Source: Sedimentisphaerales bacterium
GTDB lineage: Bacteria; Planctomycetota; Phycisphaerae; Sedimentisphaerales; Anaerobacaceae
Length of the DNA: 37,009 nucleotides
NCBI GenBank assembly: GCA_016927855.1
Contig: JAFGLV010000091.1
Location: 1-37,009, forward strand
Direction: 5' to 3'
The notes beneath the pieces are model-generated. The model worked only from the letters and a program-made list of their open reading frames with translations. It was not told where the DNA came from and searched no databases. Below, one piece after another: positions 25,202 through 33,681 of this stretch (the stretch's first letter is position 1; every line of letters starts with the position of its first letter). The position numbers and the translations under genes were made by a program.

Positions 25202-25933
25202 ATGACAGGAAAGAAAGGCAATTACTCGATCCGATCGGTATTTCTGGCGGTGGCCCTTTTGCTGGCGGCGCTGACGTTCGCCAAGGTGGCCGGCTATCTG
25301 ACGGGACCGGCGCGAGCGCAGAGCCTCGGGGCTCAGGTGGCGGCGCTGGCCAAGCCCGACCCGAATGTGGTACAACCCTACCTGGAGGAGACCCAGAAGA
25401 CCGCGGAGACGGTGAAGAAGCAGAACCTCTTCGTCAAGCCGCCGCCGAAAGAGCATCCCGTCAAGCAGGTGGACGGCATTCTGGGCGACGAAATCCTCAT
25501 CGGCGACAAGAAGTACAAGGTCGGAGACAAGATCGGTGACGCCAAAGTCGTCTCTATCGACGCGACCCAGGTGATGATCGAGTGGGACGGCCAGACGAAG
25601 GGTTTCGCGCCTTTGGCGGCGGCCGTCGGCACGCGGCCGGAACCGTCGGCCCGGCCGGCACCTCCGCCTACCGCGGGCAAGGCACCCGAGCCCGAGAGGC
25701 CTAGGCGTGTTGCCAGACCGGAGCCGGCGCCGCAGGTCCAGGCCGCTGCGCCTGAGGACGACGATCCGCTGGCCTGGCTGGGCGTCAACCTCTCCCCCAG
25801 AATGAGAGCGCTACTGATAGAGAAATGGAACAGCGCCTCGCCGGAGGAGAGGGAAAGAGCCATGCAAGAGTGGAACAGGATGTCCGACGACCAGAAGGAA
25901 CAAGCCATCTCAGCCATGGAGAGAATGGAGTGA
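25202..25933 (+). CDS. gspC: GspC/PilP-like protein with helical C-terminus
   Basis: A 243-residue bitopic protein. After a membrane helix (about 8-27, SIRSVFLAVALLLAALTFAK), a linker leads to an HR-like beta domain (about 77-140: KQNLFVKPPPKEHPVKQVDG, GDEILIGDKKYKVGDKIGDA, KVVSIDATQVMIEWDGQTKG). GspC uses this domain to bind the secretin's N0 domain. A proline/alanine-rich linker (about 145-190) follows. Instead of the usual PDZ domain or coiled coil, the end (about 195-243) is a charged helical pair (PRMRALLIEKWNSASPEERE, MQEWNRMSDDQKEQAISAME). The ATG at 25202 is favoured over the GTG at 25190, which has no ribosome binding site. It is followed after 1 bp by another membrane-anchored gene. 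Confidence 0.7.
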   Translation: MTGKKGNYSIRSVFLAVALLLAALTFAKVAGYLTGPARAQSLGAQVAALAKPDPNVVQPYLEETQKTAETVKKQNLFVKPPPKEHPVKQVDGILGDEILIGDKKYKVGDKIGDAKVVSIDATQVMIEWDGQTKGFAPLAAAVGTRPEPSARPAPPPTAGKAPEPERPRRVARPEPAPQVQAAAPEDDDPLAWLGVNLSPRMRALLIEKWNSASPEERERAMQEWNRMSDDQKEQAISAMERME

Positions 25934-25934
25934 T

Positions 25935-26438
25935 ATGAAGCACCTGAACATCGTCGTATTCGTTATCGTGGCCGCCGCGATCCTGGTGGCGGCTTATGGA
26001 GTGGGTCTGCTGGTGCGACAGGCACGCACGCCTGAGGCCGCACCGTCGTCGCCGGACGTGGCCGAGCCCAACGCGCCGGCGCGCCCGGAGGCACCCGTCG
26101 TTGGCCCTCCCGGCACCGGAGGCAGCCGAACGCTCACGCCGGAACAAAGGGCAGCTCTAAAACAGAAGCGCGCCGAAGCGATTGCCGACATGAACGATGC
26201 CACGGAAGGAGAGAAACAGCAATTCAGAGAGCAGATCCGAGACCAGGTAACGCCGCGACCGAAACGGGAAGCCGGGTCCAGGCGGACAGCGCTGCGGATC
26301 GTCACTTTGCCGCCAGGTCCGGGTCGAGTCCGGCCATCGCAAGAGACGTCTGCCGACGCCAATACGCCTTCGCAGGCCGATACCGGCGACAGGCAACCGA
26401 CCCCGGATGCGACGCCCGAGCCGAACACCAGCGATTGA
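25935..26438 (+). CDS. Unknown membrane-anchored protein inside the secretion operon
   Basis: A 167-residue protein with no family I can name. One N-terminal helix (MKHLNIVVFVIVAAAILVAA and on, about 5-26) anchors it, with most of the chain outside the cytoplasm. A linker rich in Pro, Ala and Glu (APSSPDVAEPNAPARPEAPV) leads to a charged helical segment (about 65-100, LTPEQRAALKQKRAEAIADM, then EGEKQQFREQIRDQV), followed by a basic stretch and a disordered Pro/Thr/Asp tail. The helical segment resembles the C-terminal end of the GspC-like protein upstream, and the linker resembles the one in GspD downstream. Its place between gspC and gspD, one bp after gspC, implies a secretion role, perhaps bridging both. 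GGAG serves as ribosome binding site. Confidence 0.65.
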   Translation: MKHLNIVVFVIVAAAILVAAYGVGLLVRQARTPEAAPSSPDVAEPNAPARPEAPVVGPPGTGGSRTLTPEQRAALKQKRAEAIADMNDATEGEKQQFREQIRDQVTPRPKREAGSRRTALRIVTLPPGPGRVRPSQETSADANTPSQADTGDRQPTPDATPEPNTSD

Positions 26439-26483
26439 GAGTGAAACCAGGACACGGTTTGACATGCGATTACGAAAAGCGAG

Positions 26484-29400
26484 GTGAGTGAATTGGAACG
26501 ATCAAGAGTCATCCTATGGATTCTCGTGTTCGCCGCAGCCACGCTCATTGTCTGGCGTGTGGGTTTCCATACGCCGGCGGATACGCCGTTTTCCGGTCCG
26601 CAGGCCGCAAGCCTGGGGCCGTCCGTTGCGGTGTCACCCGGTCCGAACGAACCGGCGCCGGAGAGTCCCGACGCAACGCCGGATTCCAACGCGCCCGGCG
26701 AACCGAACGAACCTGAGCCTGTGGTCGAGCCGAACCGGCCGGCTGAATCGGGCGCGCCCCAGGTCAGCGGACCGGCGGAACCGAACCAAGCGGCGCCTCA
26801 GGCCGCCGAGCCCAACGCGCCGGCCGAGCCGAACGAGCCTCTGGAGGCGGTGAATCTCAAAGACGTCGAGATGAAGAATGTCATCGACAAGATCGCCACC
26901 TGGACGGGAAAGACCGTCATCCCATCCGACGACGTGATGAAACAGAAGATCACGATCTACGCGCCGGAGAAGCTGCCGCGCGTCAAGGCGCTGGCGCGAA
27001 TCTACAGCGCCCTGCGGATGAAGGGCTTCATTGCTGAGGAGGTCGATGACACGATCTTCCTCAAGCCCATCAAAGAGGCCAAGCTCGGTGTCGTTCCCAC
27101 CGTCGCGGCCGACGAGCCGTTGGCAATGTTCGAGAACCGCGACCAGATCGTGCGCAAGATGTTCAAGCTGAACAACTACGCGCCGGCCCAGATGAGCCAG
27201 GTCGTCCAACCGCTGGTGGGCGAGTACGGCTACGTCGGCGCCGACGAGACGACCATGATGCTGATGGTCATCGACACCGTCGCCAATCTCATGTCCATCG
27301 AGCGCATCATCGAGCAGTTCGACGTGCCGGAGGCTGGTCAAACGGTGGAGGAGTTCTTCGAAATTAAGTACGGCGATCCCGCGGAGATCATCCAGTTGCT
27401 GCGGATGCTGATGGGCGAGGCGCCGCGCAGCACCGGTCGACCCCGCCCGCCGGCTCGTCCGGTACGCGGCGGCTCCTCGCGCGGCGCGCAGGGCAATGCC
27501 AGTTCCGTCGTGATCGACGCGGGCGAGATCCCTCTCGTCCTCATTCCGGTGCCCAAGCTCAAGTGGATCATCGCCAGAGGCTCGGCGGAAGACGTCAAGC
27601 AGATCCACGATTGGATCGAGAAGCTCGACCGCGAAGACCCCGTCAGATCGGAGTATGAGACGGTCACCGTCAAGTACGCCAACGCGCGGGAAGTCGCGAT
27701 GCGGATTGAGGACGCGTTGAGGAACCTGCCGGGCGCGGAAGGGCTGCAACCCAGCATCATGGTCCGGCCGCTGGAGCAGTCCCGGCAGATCATGGTCATC
27801 GGGCGGGCCGACCTGCGTCTGATGGTCAAAGGCCTGATCGAGGAGATTGACATGCCGGTTGGCACCTTCGAGACCAAGGTTTTCGACCTCAAGCACGCCG
27901 ATCCCGAGGAGATCAAAGCGAACGTCGAGAGCCTCTACGGCGAGAACATACCCGGCGCCTCCTATTCCTCCTCCGCCATCTACTACTACTATTCCATGGG
28001 GCCCGGCCGCAACGCCGGCGGCGCCGATACCGTCAAGGTCATCGCCTTCCCGATGATGAAGCAGGTCACCGTCATTGCCTCCCCAGAGAATATGCGCAAG
28101 ATCGAAAAACAGATCGAGGAATGGGACACACCGCTGGACGTGGAAGCGGTCAAGCCGAGGATCATCGAGCTGCGCAATTCCGACCCTGTCCAGATGGTGC
28201 AACTGCTTTCGAACCTGTTCAGCGAGGAGCAAGACGCGACGTCGAACATCCTGCGTCTGGTCCTCTACGGCGACATGGGCGACCAGCGTCAGAAGATCGT
28301 CGGGCCCCTCTATGGACAACTGACGTTCGAGGAAGTCCCCGGGACCAAGAAGATCATCGTCATCAGCAAGATCCCGGCGGCCTACGCGGTCATCCAGCAG
28401 CTCATCCAGGACCTGGACCGGCAGGAGATGGCTGAGGTTCCCCGAGTCGTGCAGCTCAAATACGCCGACTGCGAGGATCTGTCCGAGCGACTCAACGCGA
28501 TGTTCAACGAGCCGGGGACGACCGCCCGCATCCGGCGGTCCCCGCGCGGTCTCAGCGAGTACTCGATGAATCAAGCCCAGGACGATCAACGGTCTTCACC
28601 CAACAATAACAACAGTGGCAACAACCCCGATAGTGGTAGCGGCAACGAGTATACTACCTGGTGGTCGGCGGGCGCTCGTCCCAGACCCGATGAGGAACCG
28701 ATCAGTAACGTCATTGGACGCGTGCGTTTCATCCCCGATCCGCGTAGCAAGTCCATCCTGGTCCTGGCGGCGCCGCAATTTCAGGATGAACTCGAGCAGA
28801 CGATTCGCAAGCTTGACGTGCCCGGCAGACAGATGCTGATCAAGGCTATCGTGGTCGAGGTGGACCACAGCAGCATGACCTCACTCGGCGTTCAGTTGGC
28901 GACGGACCCGGCCGCCTTCGGCGCGCTGAGCGAGAATTCACTGACCGCGCTGGGGCAACTGACGAGTCTGGCAACACGAGGCTCAGCGGTGGCCGCCAGC
29001 CTCGACACCAGTCCGCTCGGCGCCACTGGAACCGGCACGATCGCCGGCGGGACCTCGGCGGTATACGGTCTGATCGATTTTCTCGTTAAGACGACCAACG
29101 CCAAGATCCTCAACCAGCAGACGCTCTGGACGGAGGACAATGAACAGGCCATGTTCTTCAAGGGCCAGACCGTCGGCTTCCTAGGAGCTTCGACCGTCAC
29201 GACGTCTGCGTCGCAGCAGAGTCTGCGTTTCGAGGACGTCGGTATGGTGTTGCAGGTGCGTCCGAGCATCACACCGGAGCGGCATGTGGACATGGAGGTG
29301 CGCCTCCAACTCTCACAGCTCACCACGGAGCTCGTCAACAGCCAGCCCATTCGCGACAAGCTGGAAACGTCGACGAACATGATCGTGCAGGACGGCGAGA

Positions 29401-29687
29401 CTGTCATGTTGGGTGGCATGCTTTTCCAGAGAGATAGTTCCGTCCGACGCAAGTTGCCGCTCCTCGGCGACCTGCCGGTCCTGGGCGGCCTGTTCCGCCA
29501 CGAGCAGGCTGTGCAGACCAACAGCGAGCTGATCGTCTTTGTGACGCCCTACGTGGTCGACGAAGGTGTTCTGATGTCGGACGAGGCCAAGAGCCAACTC
29601 CAGCGCGGCCGCGAAAAACTAGGCAGCGTGCAGGAAGACCTTGATGCCACCGCGGAGGAGATCTGGGAGCAGATGAACATGCGGTGA
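26484..29687 (+). CDS. gspD: Secretin GspD, enlarged with repeated N1-like domains
   Basis: A 1067-residue outer-membrane secretin; the family usually has 650-750. Layout: hydrophobic N-terminal helix (about 9-24), a disordered linker rich in Pro, Glu and Asn (about 35-120, with repeated EPNEP, EPNAP and EPNRP), an N0 domain (about 121-196), six N1-like domains (starting near 222, 287, 389, 460, 555 and 652, with the recurrent pattern of a strand, then helix, such as IKYGDPAEIIQLLRMLMGEA and LRNSDPVQMVQLLSNLFSEE), and the C-terminal secretin pore (about 783-1025) with VPLLGDLPVLGGLF-like KLPLLGDLPVLGGLFRHEQ. Canonical GspD has N0 and three N domains. The start codon may be GTG 26484 or TTG 26493, which has AGGTGA just upstream. 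No clear signal-peptidase site follows the first helix. Confidence 0.92.
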   Translation: MSELERSRVILWILVFAAATLIVWRVGFHTPADTPFSGPQAASLGPSVAVSPGPNEPAPESPDATPDSNAPGEPNEPEPVVEPNRPAESGAPQVSGPAEPNQAAPQAAEPNAPAEPNEPLEAVNLKDVEMKNVIDKIATWTGKTVIPSDDVMKQKITIYAPEKLPRVKALARIYSALRMKGFIAEEVDDTIFLKPIKEAKLGVVPTVAADEPLAMFENRDQIVRKMFKLNNYAPAQMSQVVQPLVGEYGYVGADETTMMLMVIDTVANLMSIERIIEQFDVPEAGQTVEEFFEIKYGDPAEIIQLLRMLMGEAPRSTGRPRPPARPVRGGSSRGAQGNASSVVIDAGEIPLVLIPVPKLKWIIARGSAEDVKQIHDWIEKLDREDPVRSEYETVTVKYANAREVAMRIEDALRNLPGAEGLQPSIMVRPLEQSRQIMVIGRADLRLMVKGLIEEIDMPVGTFETKVFDLKHADPEEIKANVESLYGENIPGASYSSSAIYYYYSMGPGRNAGGADTVKVIAFPMMKQVTVIASPENMRKIEKQIEEWDTPLDVEAVKPRIIELRNSDPVQMVQLLSNLFSEEQDATSNILRLVLYGDMGDQRQKIVGPLYGQLTFEEVPGTKKIIVISKIPAAYAVIQQLIQDLDRQEMAEVPRVVQLKYADCEDLSERLNAMFNEPGTTARIRRSPRGLSEYSMNQAQDDQRSSPNNNNSGNNPDSGSGNEYTTWWSAGARPRPDEEPISNVIGRVRFIPDPRSKSILVLAAPQFQDELEQTIRKLDVPGRQMLIKAIVVEVDHSSMTSLGVQLATDPAAFGALSENSLTALGQLTSLATRGSAVAASLDTSPLGATGTGTIAGGTSAVYGLIDFLVKTTNAKILNQQTLWTEDNEQAMFFKGQTVGFLGASTVTTSASQQSLRFEDVGMVLQVRPSITPERHVDMEVRLQLSQLTTELVNSQPIRDKLETSTNMIVQDGETVMLGGMLFQRDSSVRRKLPLLGDLPVLGGLFRHEQAVQTNSELIVFVTPYVVDEGVLMSDEAKSQLQRGREKLGSVQEDLDATAEEIWEQMNMR

Positions 29688-29749
29688 ACCCCGCACTTGT
29701 GTGGACCCTGCAATCGTTCGCTTTCTGAGCGGGAGCCGGCGCGGGAGAA

Positions 29750-31027
29750 TCAGGACGAGGCTGCGATGCGGTCTTTGCCACCCATATAAAGGCGCAGCAC
29801 CTCAGGCACCGTGATCGAGCCGTCGGCGTTCTGGTATAACTCCATCAGCGGGATCAGCACGCGCGGCGACGCGATGACGGTGTTGTTGAGCGTGTGGCAG
29901 ATGAAGTTCTTCTTCGTCTGCGCGTCCTTATAGCGCAGGTTCATCCGGCGCGCCTGGAAATCGTAGAACTTGCTGGCGCTGTGGGTCTCGCAGTAGTTGC
30001 CTCGTGACGGCATCCAAGCCTCGATGTCGTATTTCTTGGCCTGACCGCGACCGAGGTCTCCGGTGCAGACCACGACCACCCGGTAGGGCAGTCCCAAGGC
30101 GCGCATCACGCCCTCGGAATTGGCGAGAATCTCTTCATGAAACGTGTGGCTCTCCTCGGCGCTGTTGGCACAGATAACCACCTGCTCGACCTTGTCGAAC
30201 TGATGGATGCGGTAGAGCCCATAGGTGTCCTTGCCGGCGGCGCCGGCTTCGCGCCGAAAGCAACTCGATAGCGCCACGTATTTGAGCGGCAGCTCCTCGG
30301 CCTTGAGAATCTCACCCATGCGGTAGGCGGTCAGCGGCACCTCCGCGGTGCCGACCAGGCTGAGGTCGTCCTTCTCCATCCGGTAGGTCTGCTCCTCGGA
30401 GCCGGGATAGTAGCCCGTTCCGCGCATGGCTTCGTCGCGCATCAGCAGCGGGACTGACATCGGCACGTAGCCGCGAGCGACCATGAAGTCCATTGCAAAA
30501 CGCAGCACCGCCCAGTGGAGCAGGGCGCCGTCGCCGGTAAGGAAATAGTTGCGCGTCCCGGCCAGCTTGACGCCGCGCTCGATGTCGATCATGCCCAGCG
30601 ACGTTCCCAGTTGGACGTGATCCTTCAGTTCGAAGTCGAATTGCGGGACCTCGCCTTCCCGGCGCAGCTCGACGTTCTCGGTGTCGTCCTTGCCGACCGG
30701 GACATCGGGATCGGCTGGCTGAGGCACCTGGAGCATCAGCGCGTCGAACTCAGGCTGCAATTGCTTGACCTGTTCCTGGAAACCTTCCTCCTCCTGCTTG
30801 AGGCGCGAAAGGGTCTCCAGCGCCGAGTCCTTCTCCGAGCCGGAGAGCTTCGGAATGGACTTGCCGATACGGTTCTTGTCGGTGGAGATATCCTGGAGTC
30901 TGGCTTTGGCGGTCTTCAATTGCTCGTCCACGACCACCAGTCTCTGCACGTCGGCATCGATCCGCTTGTTCTGGGCCGCTTGAATATAGGCGTCCGGGTT
31001 GTCCCGCAACTCCTTGATATCGATCAT
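29750..31027 (-). CDS. serS: Seryl-tRNA synthetase
   Basis: A 425-residue class II aminoacyl-tRNA synthetase, normal length, that charges tRNA-Ser. The N-terminal tRNA-binding coiled coil (about 25-105, starting IDIKELRDNPDAYIQAAQNK) is followed by the class II core. Motif 2 (FRREAGAAGKDTYGLYRIHQ) and motif 3 (ending PEVLRLYMGG) are intact. Glu and Arg residues for ATP and serine binding are present in the TGLQxxE-like and motif 2 regions. The ATG at 31027, two bp after the stop of the upstream ketosynthase, is preferred to the GTG at 31033 because GAGGGG precedes it. It is the last gene of an acyl-synthesis operon, which is an unusual place for serS. It converges on gspD with a 62-bp gap. 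Confidence 0.96.
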   Translation of the reverse strand: MIDIKELRDNPDAYIQAAQNKRIDADVQRLVVVDEQLKTAKARLQDISTDKNRIGKSIPKLSGSEKDSALETLSRLKQEEEGFQEQVKQLQPEFDALMLQVPQPADPDVPVGKDDTENVELRREGEVPQFDFELKDHVQLGTSLGMIDIERGVKLAGTRNYFLTGDGALLHWAVLRFAMDFMVARGYVPMSVPLLMRDEAMRGTGYYPGSEEQTYRMEKDDLSLVGTAEVPLTAYRMGEILKAEELPLKYVALSSCFRREAGAAGKDTYGLYRIHQFDKVEQVVICANSAEESHTFHEEILANSEGVMRALGLPYRVVVVCTGDLGRGQAKKYDIEAWMPSRGNYCETHSASKFYDFQARRMNLRYKDAQTKKNFICHTLNNTVIASPRVLIPLMELYQNADGSITVPEVLRLYMGGKDRIAASS

Positions 31028-31029
31028 AG

Positions 31030-32352
31030 TCACCCCTCGTATTGCTTCACGATCACGACGTTGTTCTGACCCCCAAAGCCGAACGACTCGTTCATCACGA
31101 TGGTGACCGGCATCTTACGCGGCGAATTGGGCACGTAGTCCAGGTCCAGCTTGGGATCGGGATCGTGCAAGTTGGTCGTCGCCGGAACGATACCGTCGCG
31201 TATCGCCAGAACACAGGTGATCAGCTCGGCGGCGCCAGCGGCGCCGATCAGGTGACCGAGCATGCTCTTGACACTGCCGGCGGGAATCTGCTTCGCTCTC
31301 GGGCCGAACACCGTCTTGATGGCCAGCGTCTCGATGAGATCGTTCTCCTGGGTGCTGGTGCCGTGCGTGTTGATATAGTCGATGTCGTCGCAGGTCAAAC
31401 CGGCATCTGCCAGCGCGGCTCGTATCGCCTGTACCGCGCCACGGCCCTCCTCATGCATATCGGTCACACGGAAGGCGTCCGAACTGGAACCGTAGCCGAT
31501 CAGCTCCGCCAGGACAGGCACGCCGCGTCGCTGGGCACAGGCCAACGATTCGACAATGACGATAGCGGCGCCCTCGCCCAGGACGAAGCCGTCGCGACTG
31601 GCGGAGAATGGTCGTGACGCCGTCTCGGGGCTCTCGTTGCGGGTCGACAAAGCGGTTAGCCGATTGAAGCCGGTAACTCCCAGCGGGTGAATCATCGAGT
31701 GAGCCCCGCCGGCGATCATGATGTCGGCGTCTCCCCGGCGGATCAGCATCATCGCTTCGCCGACCGCCTGCGTGCTGGCGGCACAGGCCGTCAGGCAGCT
31801 TCGCGCCGGACCGCGCGCGCCGGTCAGCATCGCGACATGAGCGGCCGCCATGTTCGGCTCCTGCTCGAGCTCCCGCGCTGCTACCATCTTTGTCAACGCG
31901 CGCCGCGTCGCGTTGGGCCAGACCATCTCATGTTTCTCGCCGTCCCAACCTGCGATCATGCAGGCGAAGAACGCATCGTTGTCCAGCGAGCCTTCCCCGG
32001 CGCCGAGATAGATGCCCATGCGTGTCCGGTCGATCCCGTCGGCAGGCGCGTCCGTCTCGATTTCGATACCTGCCTGCGCGCACGCCTGGGCGGCCGCACC
32101 GAGGGCGAATCCTGAGCCCCGGCTGCACGCTTCGTGCAAGTGCCCAAAGCGCGTGTACCTGCGGAAATCGTAGCCTTTCACTTCCGCGCTGAACGTCGTG
32201 GGGAACGTGGAGGCGTCGAAGATCGTGGTTCTGCCGGCGCCGTTCTTACCGGCGAGAATCGCCTGCCATAGCGTCGGCACGTCGTTGCCCAGAGGGCAGA
32301 CAATGCCCATGCCGGTGATGACGATGCGCTGTTGTGACTTCACTGCTCTCAT
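31030..32352 (-). CDS. fabF: Ketosynthase (FabF-like) with intact Cys-His-His
   Basis: A 440-residue beta-ketoacyl-ACP synthase of the KAS II type, which adds malonyl-derived C2 units to an acyl chain on ACP. The triad is intact: C190 (SCLTACAAST), H330 (NTHGTST) and H367 (KSMLGHLIGAAG). Other family features are RIVITGMGIVCPLGND, FSASRDGFVLGEGAA and the C-terminal NESFGFGGQNNVVIV. Its start touches the stop of the upstream ketosynthase homologue directly (TAA then ATG), so the two are made in equal amounts and probably form a heterodimer, as in type II polyketide KS/CLF pairs. The sequence does not show which chain lengths it makes. Confidence 0.93.
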   Translation of the reverse strand: MRAVKSQQRIVITGMGIVCPLGNDVPTLWQAILAGKNGAGRTTIFDASTFPTTFSAEVKGYDFRRYTRFGHLHEACSRGSGFALGAAAQACAQAGIEIETDAPADGIDRTRMGIYLGAGEGSLDNDAFFACMIAGWDGEKHEMVWPNATRRALTKMVAARELEQEPNMAAAHVAMLTGARGPARSCLTACAASTQAVGEAMMLIRRGDADIMIAGGAHSMIHPLGVTGFNRLTALSTRNESPETASRPFSASRDGFVLGEGAAIVIVESLACAQRRGVPVLAELIGYGSSSDAFRVTDMHEEGRGAVQAIRAALADAGLTCDDIDYINTHGTSTQENDLIETLAIKTVFGPRAKQIPAGSVKSMLGHLIGAAGAAELITCVLAIRDGIVPATTNLHDPDPKLDLDYVPNSPRKMPVTIVMNESFGFGGQNNVVIVKQYEG

Positions 32353-33681
32353 TTACGCGACCGCACTCTCGTCAAAACGTCTTAGCACGATGGCTGCCGT
32401 TTGGCCGCCATACGTGTAGCTGCAACACAAGGCGTGTCTGACCTGTCGCTCCTGGGGCCGAGTGACGATATGAAGGTGACATCCGTGAGCGGGCCTGACG
32501 AAATTCCTGGCGGCCGGGATCACGCCTTCGTTCATCACGCGCACCGCGGCGATGACATCCAACGCGCCGCTGGCGGCGCCGGTCGTGCTCAACATGCTCT
32601 TGGTGGGCCAGACGGGGATGTTTTCGATCGCGGTCCCGAGGGCCGCCTGGAGGGCCCGCGCCTCGGCCAGATCGTCGGAAGGAATGCCGGTGCCGTGCGG
32701 AACGATCAGGTCCAGGTCCTCGGGGCCGATCTCCGCGTCCGCCATAGCCTTCTCGATAGCGATTTGAACCCCTTTGCCGTCAGGCTCAAGACACTCGTAC
32801 GCCGGATTGAGATTATGGCTATGTCCGATCCCCAGAATCTCCGCCAGGATAGGCGCGCTTCGTCGCCGGGCGTTGTTCACATTCTCCAGGACGACGATCC
32901 CGGCGCCTTCGCCAAACACGGAGCCCTGGGCGTCGGCGTCGAAGGGGCGACACGCCGTCTGTGGGCTGTCGTTGCTGTCCGGCGTCGTCCGTTTCAGCAG
33001 GCACTGGCGAATCATCATGATCGGATTGACTTTTGCCTCGGCGCCGCCTGCCAGAGCGAGGTCGCTGGCGCCTCGCGCGATCACCTGAGCCGCTTCGCCG
33101 ATCGCCAGGTGAGCTGCAGCTTCGGCGCAGGTAATGGTATTGCTGGGGCCCTGGAGGTCGTGGATGATGCCGATGTGGCAGGCCAGCATATTCGGCAGGT
33201 ACTTGAGCAGCCAGAGAGGCGTGACGTGCTCGAGTCCGTCCTTGCCCCATTTGTGGATATCGAATTGGCCGTCGGTGACGCTGACCACCGCGGCCGGTCC
33301 CAACTCGGTCAGGTCGCAACTGATGATCCCGGTGCCCAGATTGATCGCGAAACGGGTCGGATCGACGTTGACCTTCTCGGGATCGATCCCCTTGGTGATC
33401 AGACCGCTGCTGCGCACCGCCTCGTCGGCGGCGACGACCGCCAGTTCAATATCGCGACACATCAGCTTGACCGCTTTGCGGTAGGTGCGCGGGACATGAT
33501 CCTGGATGCGATAGTAGGGGACCTCGCCGGCCAGCTCGCAGGGGAACCCGGTGGGATCGAATGCCTTGATGCGGCCGATGCCACAACGCCCCTCGCGGAG
33601 CCCTTCCCACGTCTCCTGGACACTCAGCCCCAGGGGGCTGACTGCCCCGAGTCCCGTGATGACGACGCGGCGCGAATCCAT
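32353..33681 (-). CDS. Ketosynthase homologue lacking the active-site Cys (chain-length-factor-like)
   Basis: A 442-residue KAS-fold protein paired with the intact ketosynthase downstream. Aligned without gaps to its partner, the nucleophile position is Glu (E187 in TCAEAAAHLAIGEA) instead of Cys, and the second catalytic His is Thr (T366 in KSMLSTTGAASG), while the first His remains (H329, PHGTG). The thiolase fold is otherwise complete (VVITGLGAVSPLG, FDADAQGSVFGEGAGIVVLE, YGGQTAAIVL). In type II polyketide and aryl-polyene systems such a subunit is the chain-length factor (KS-beta, usually with Gln). It pairs with the active KS and sets the length of the product. Its ATG overlaps the upstream dehydratase stop (TGATG). 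Confidence 0.85.
   Translation of the reverse strand: MDSRRVVITGLGAVSPLGLSVQETWEGLREGRCGIGRIKAFDPTGFPCELAGEVPYYRIQDHVPRTYRKAVKLMCRDIELAVVAADEAVRSSGLITKGIDPEKVNVDPTRFAINLGTGIISCDLTELGPAAVVSVTDGQFDIHKWGKDGLEHVTPLWLLKYLPNMLACHIGIIHDLQGPSNTITCAEAAAHLAIGEAAQVIARGASDLALAGGAEAKVNPIMMIRQCLLKRTTPDSNDSPQTACRPFDADAQGSVFGEGAGIVVLENVNNARRRSAPILAEILGIGHSHNLNPAYECLEPDGKGVQIAIEKAMADAEIGPEDLDLIVPHGTGIPSDDLAEARALQAALGTAIENIPVWPTKSMLSTTGAASGALDVIAAVRVMNEGVIPAARNFVRPAHGCHLHIVTRPQERQVRHALCCSYTYGGQTAAIVLRRFDESAVA

Noticed and set aside
23147..25456. A 769-codon open frame on the minus strand opposite gspL and gspM
   Set aside because: It is antisense to well-supported secretion genes, rich in Arg, Gln, Leu and His with no domain, and is explained by the codon bias of the real genes.
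26634..28589. A 651-codon open frame on the minus strand opposite gspD
   Set aside because: Antisense shadow with low-complexity Asp, Leu, His and Arg content and no ribosome binding site.
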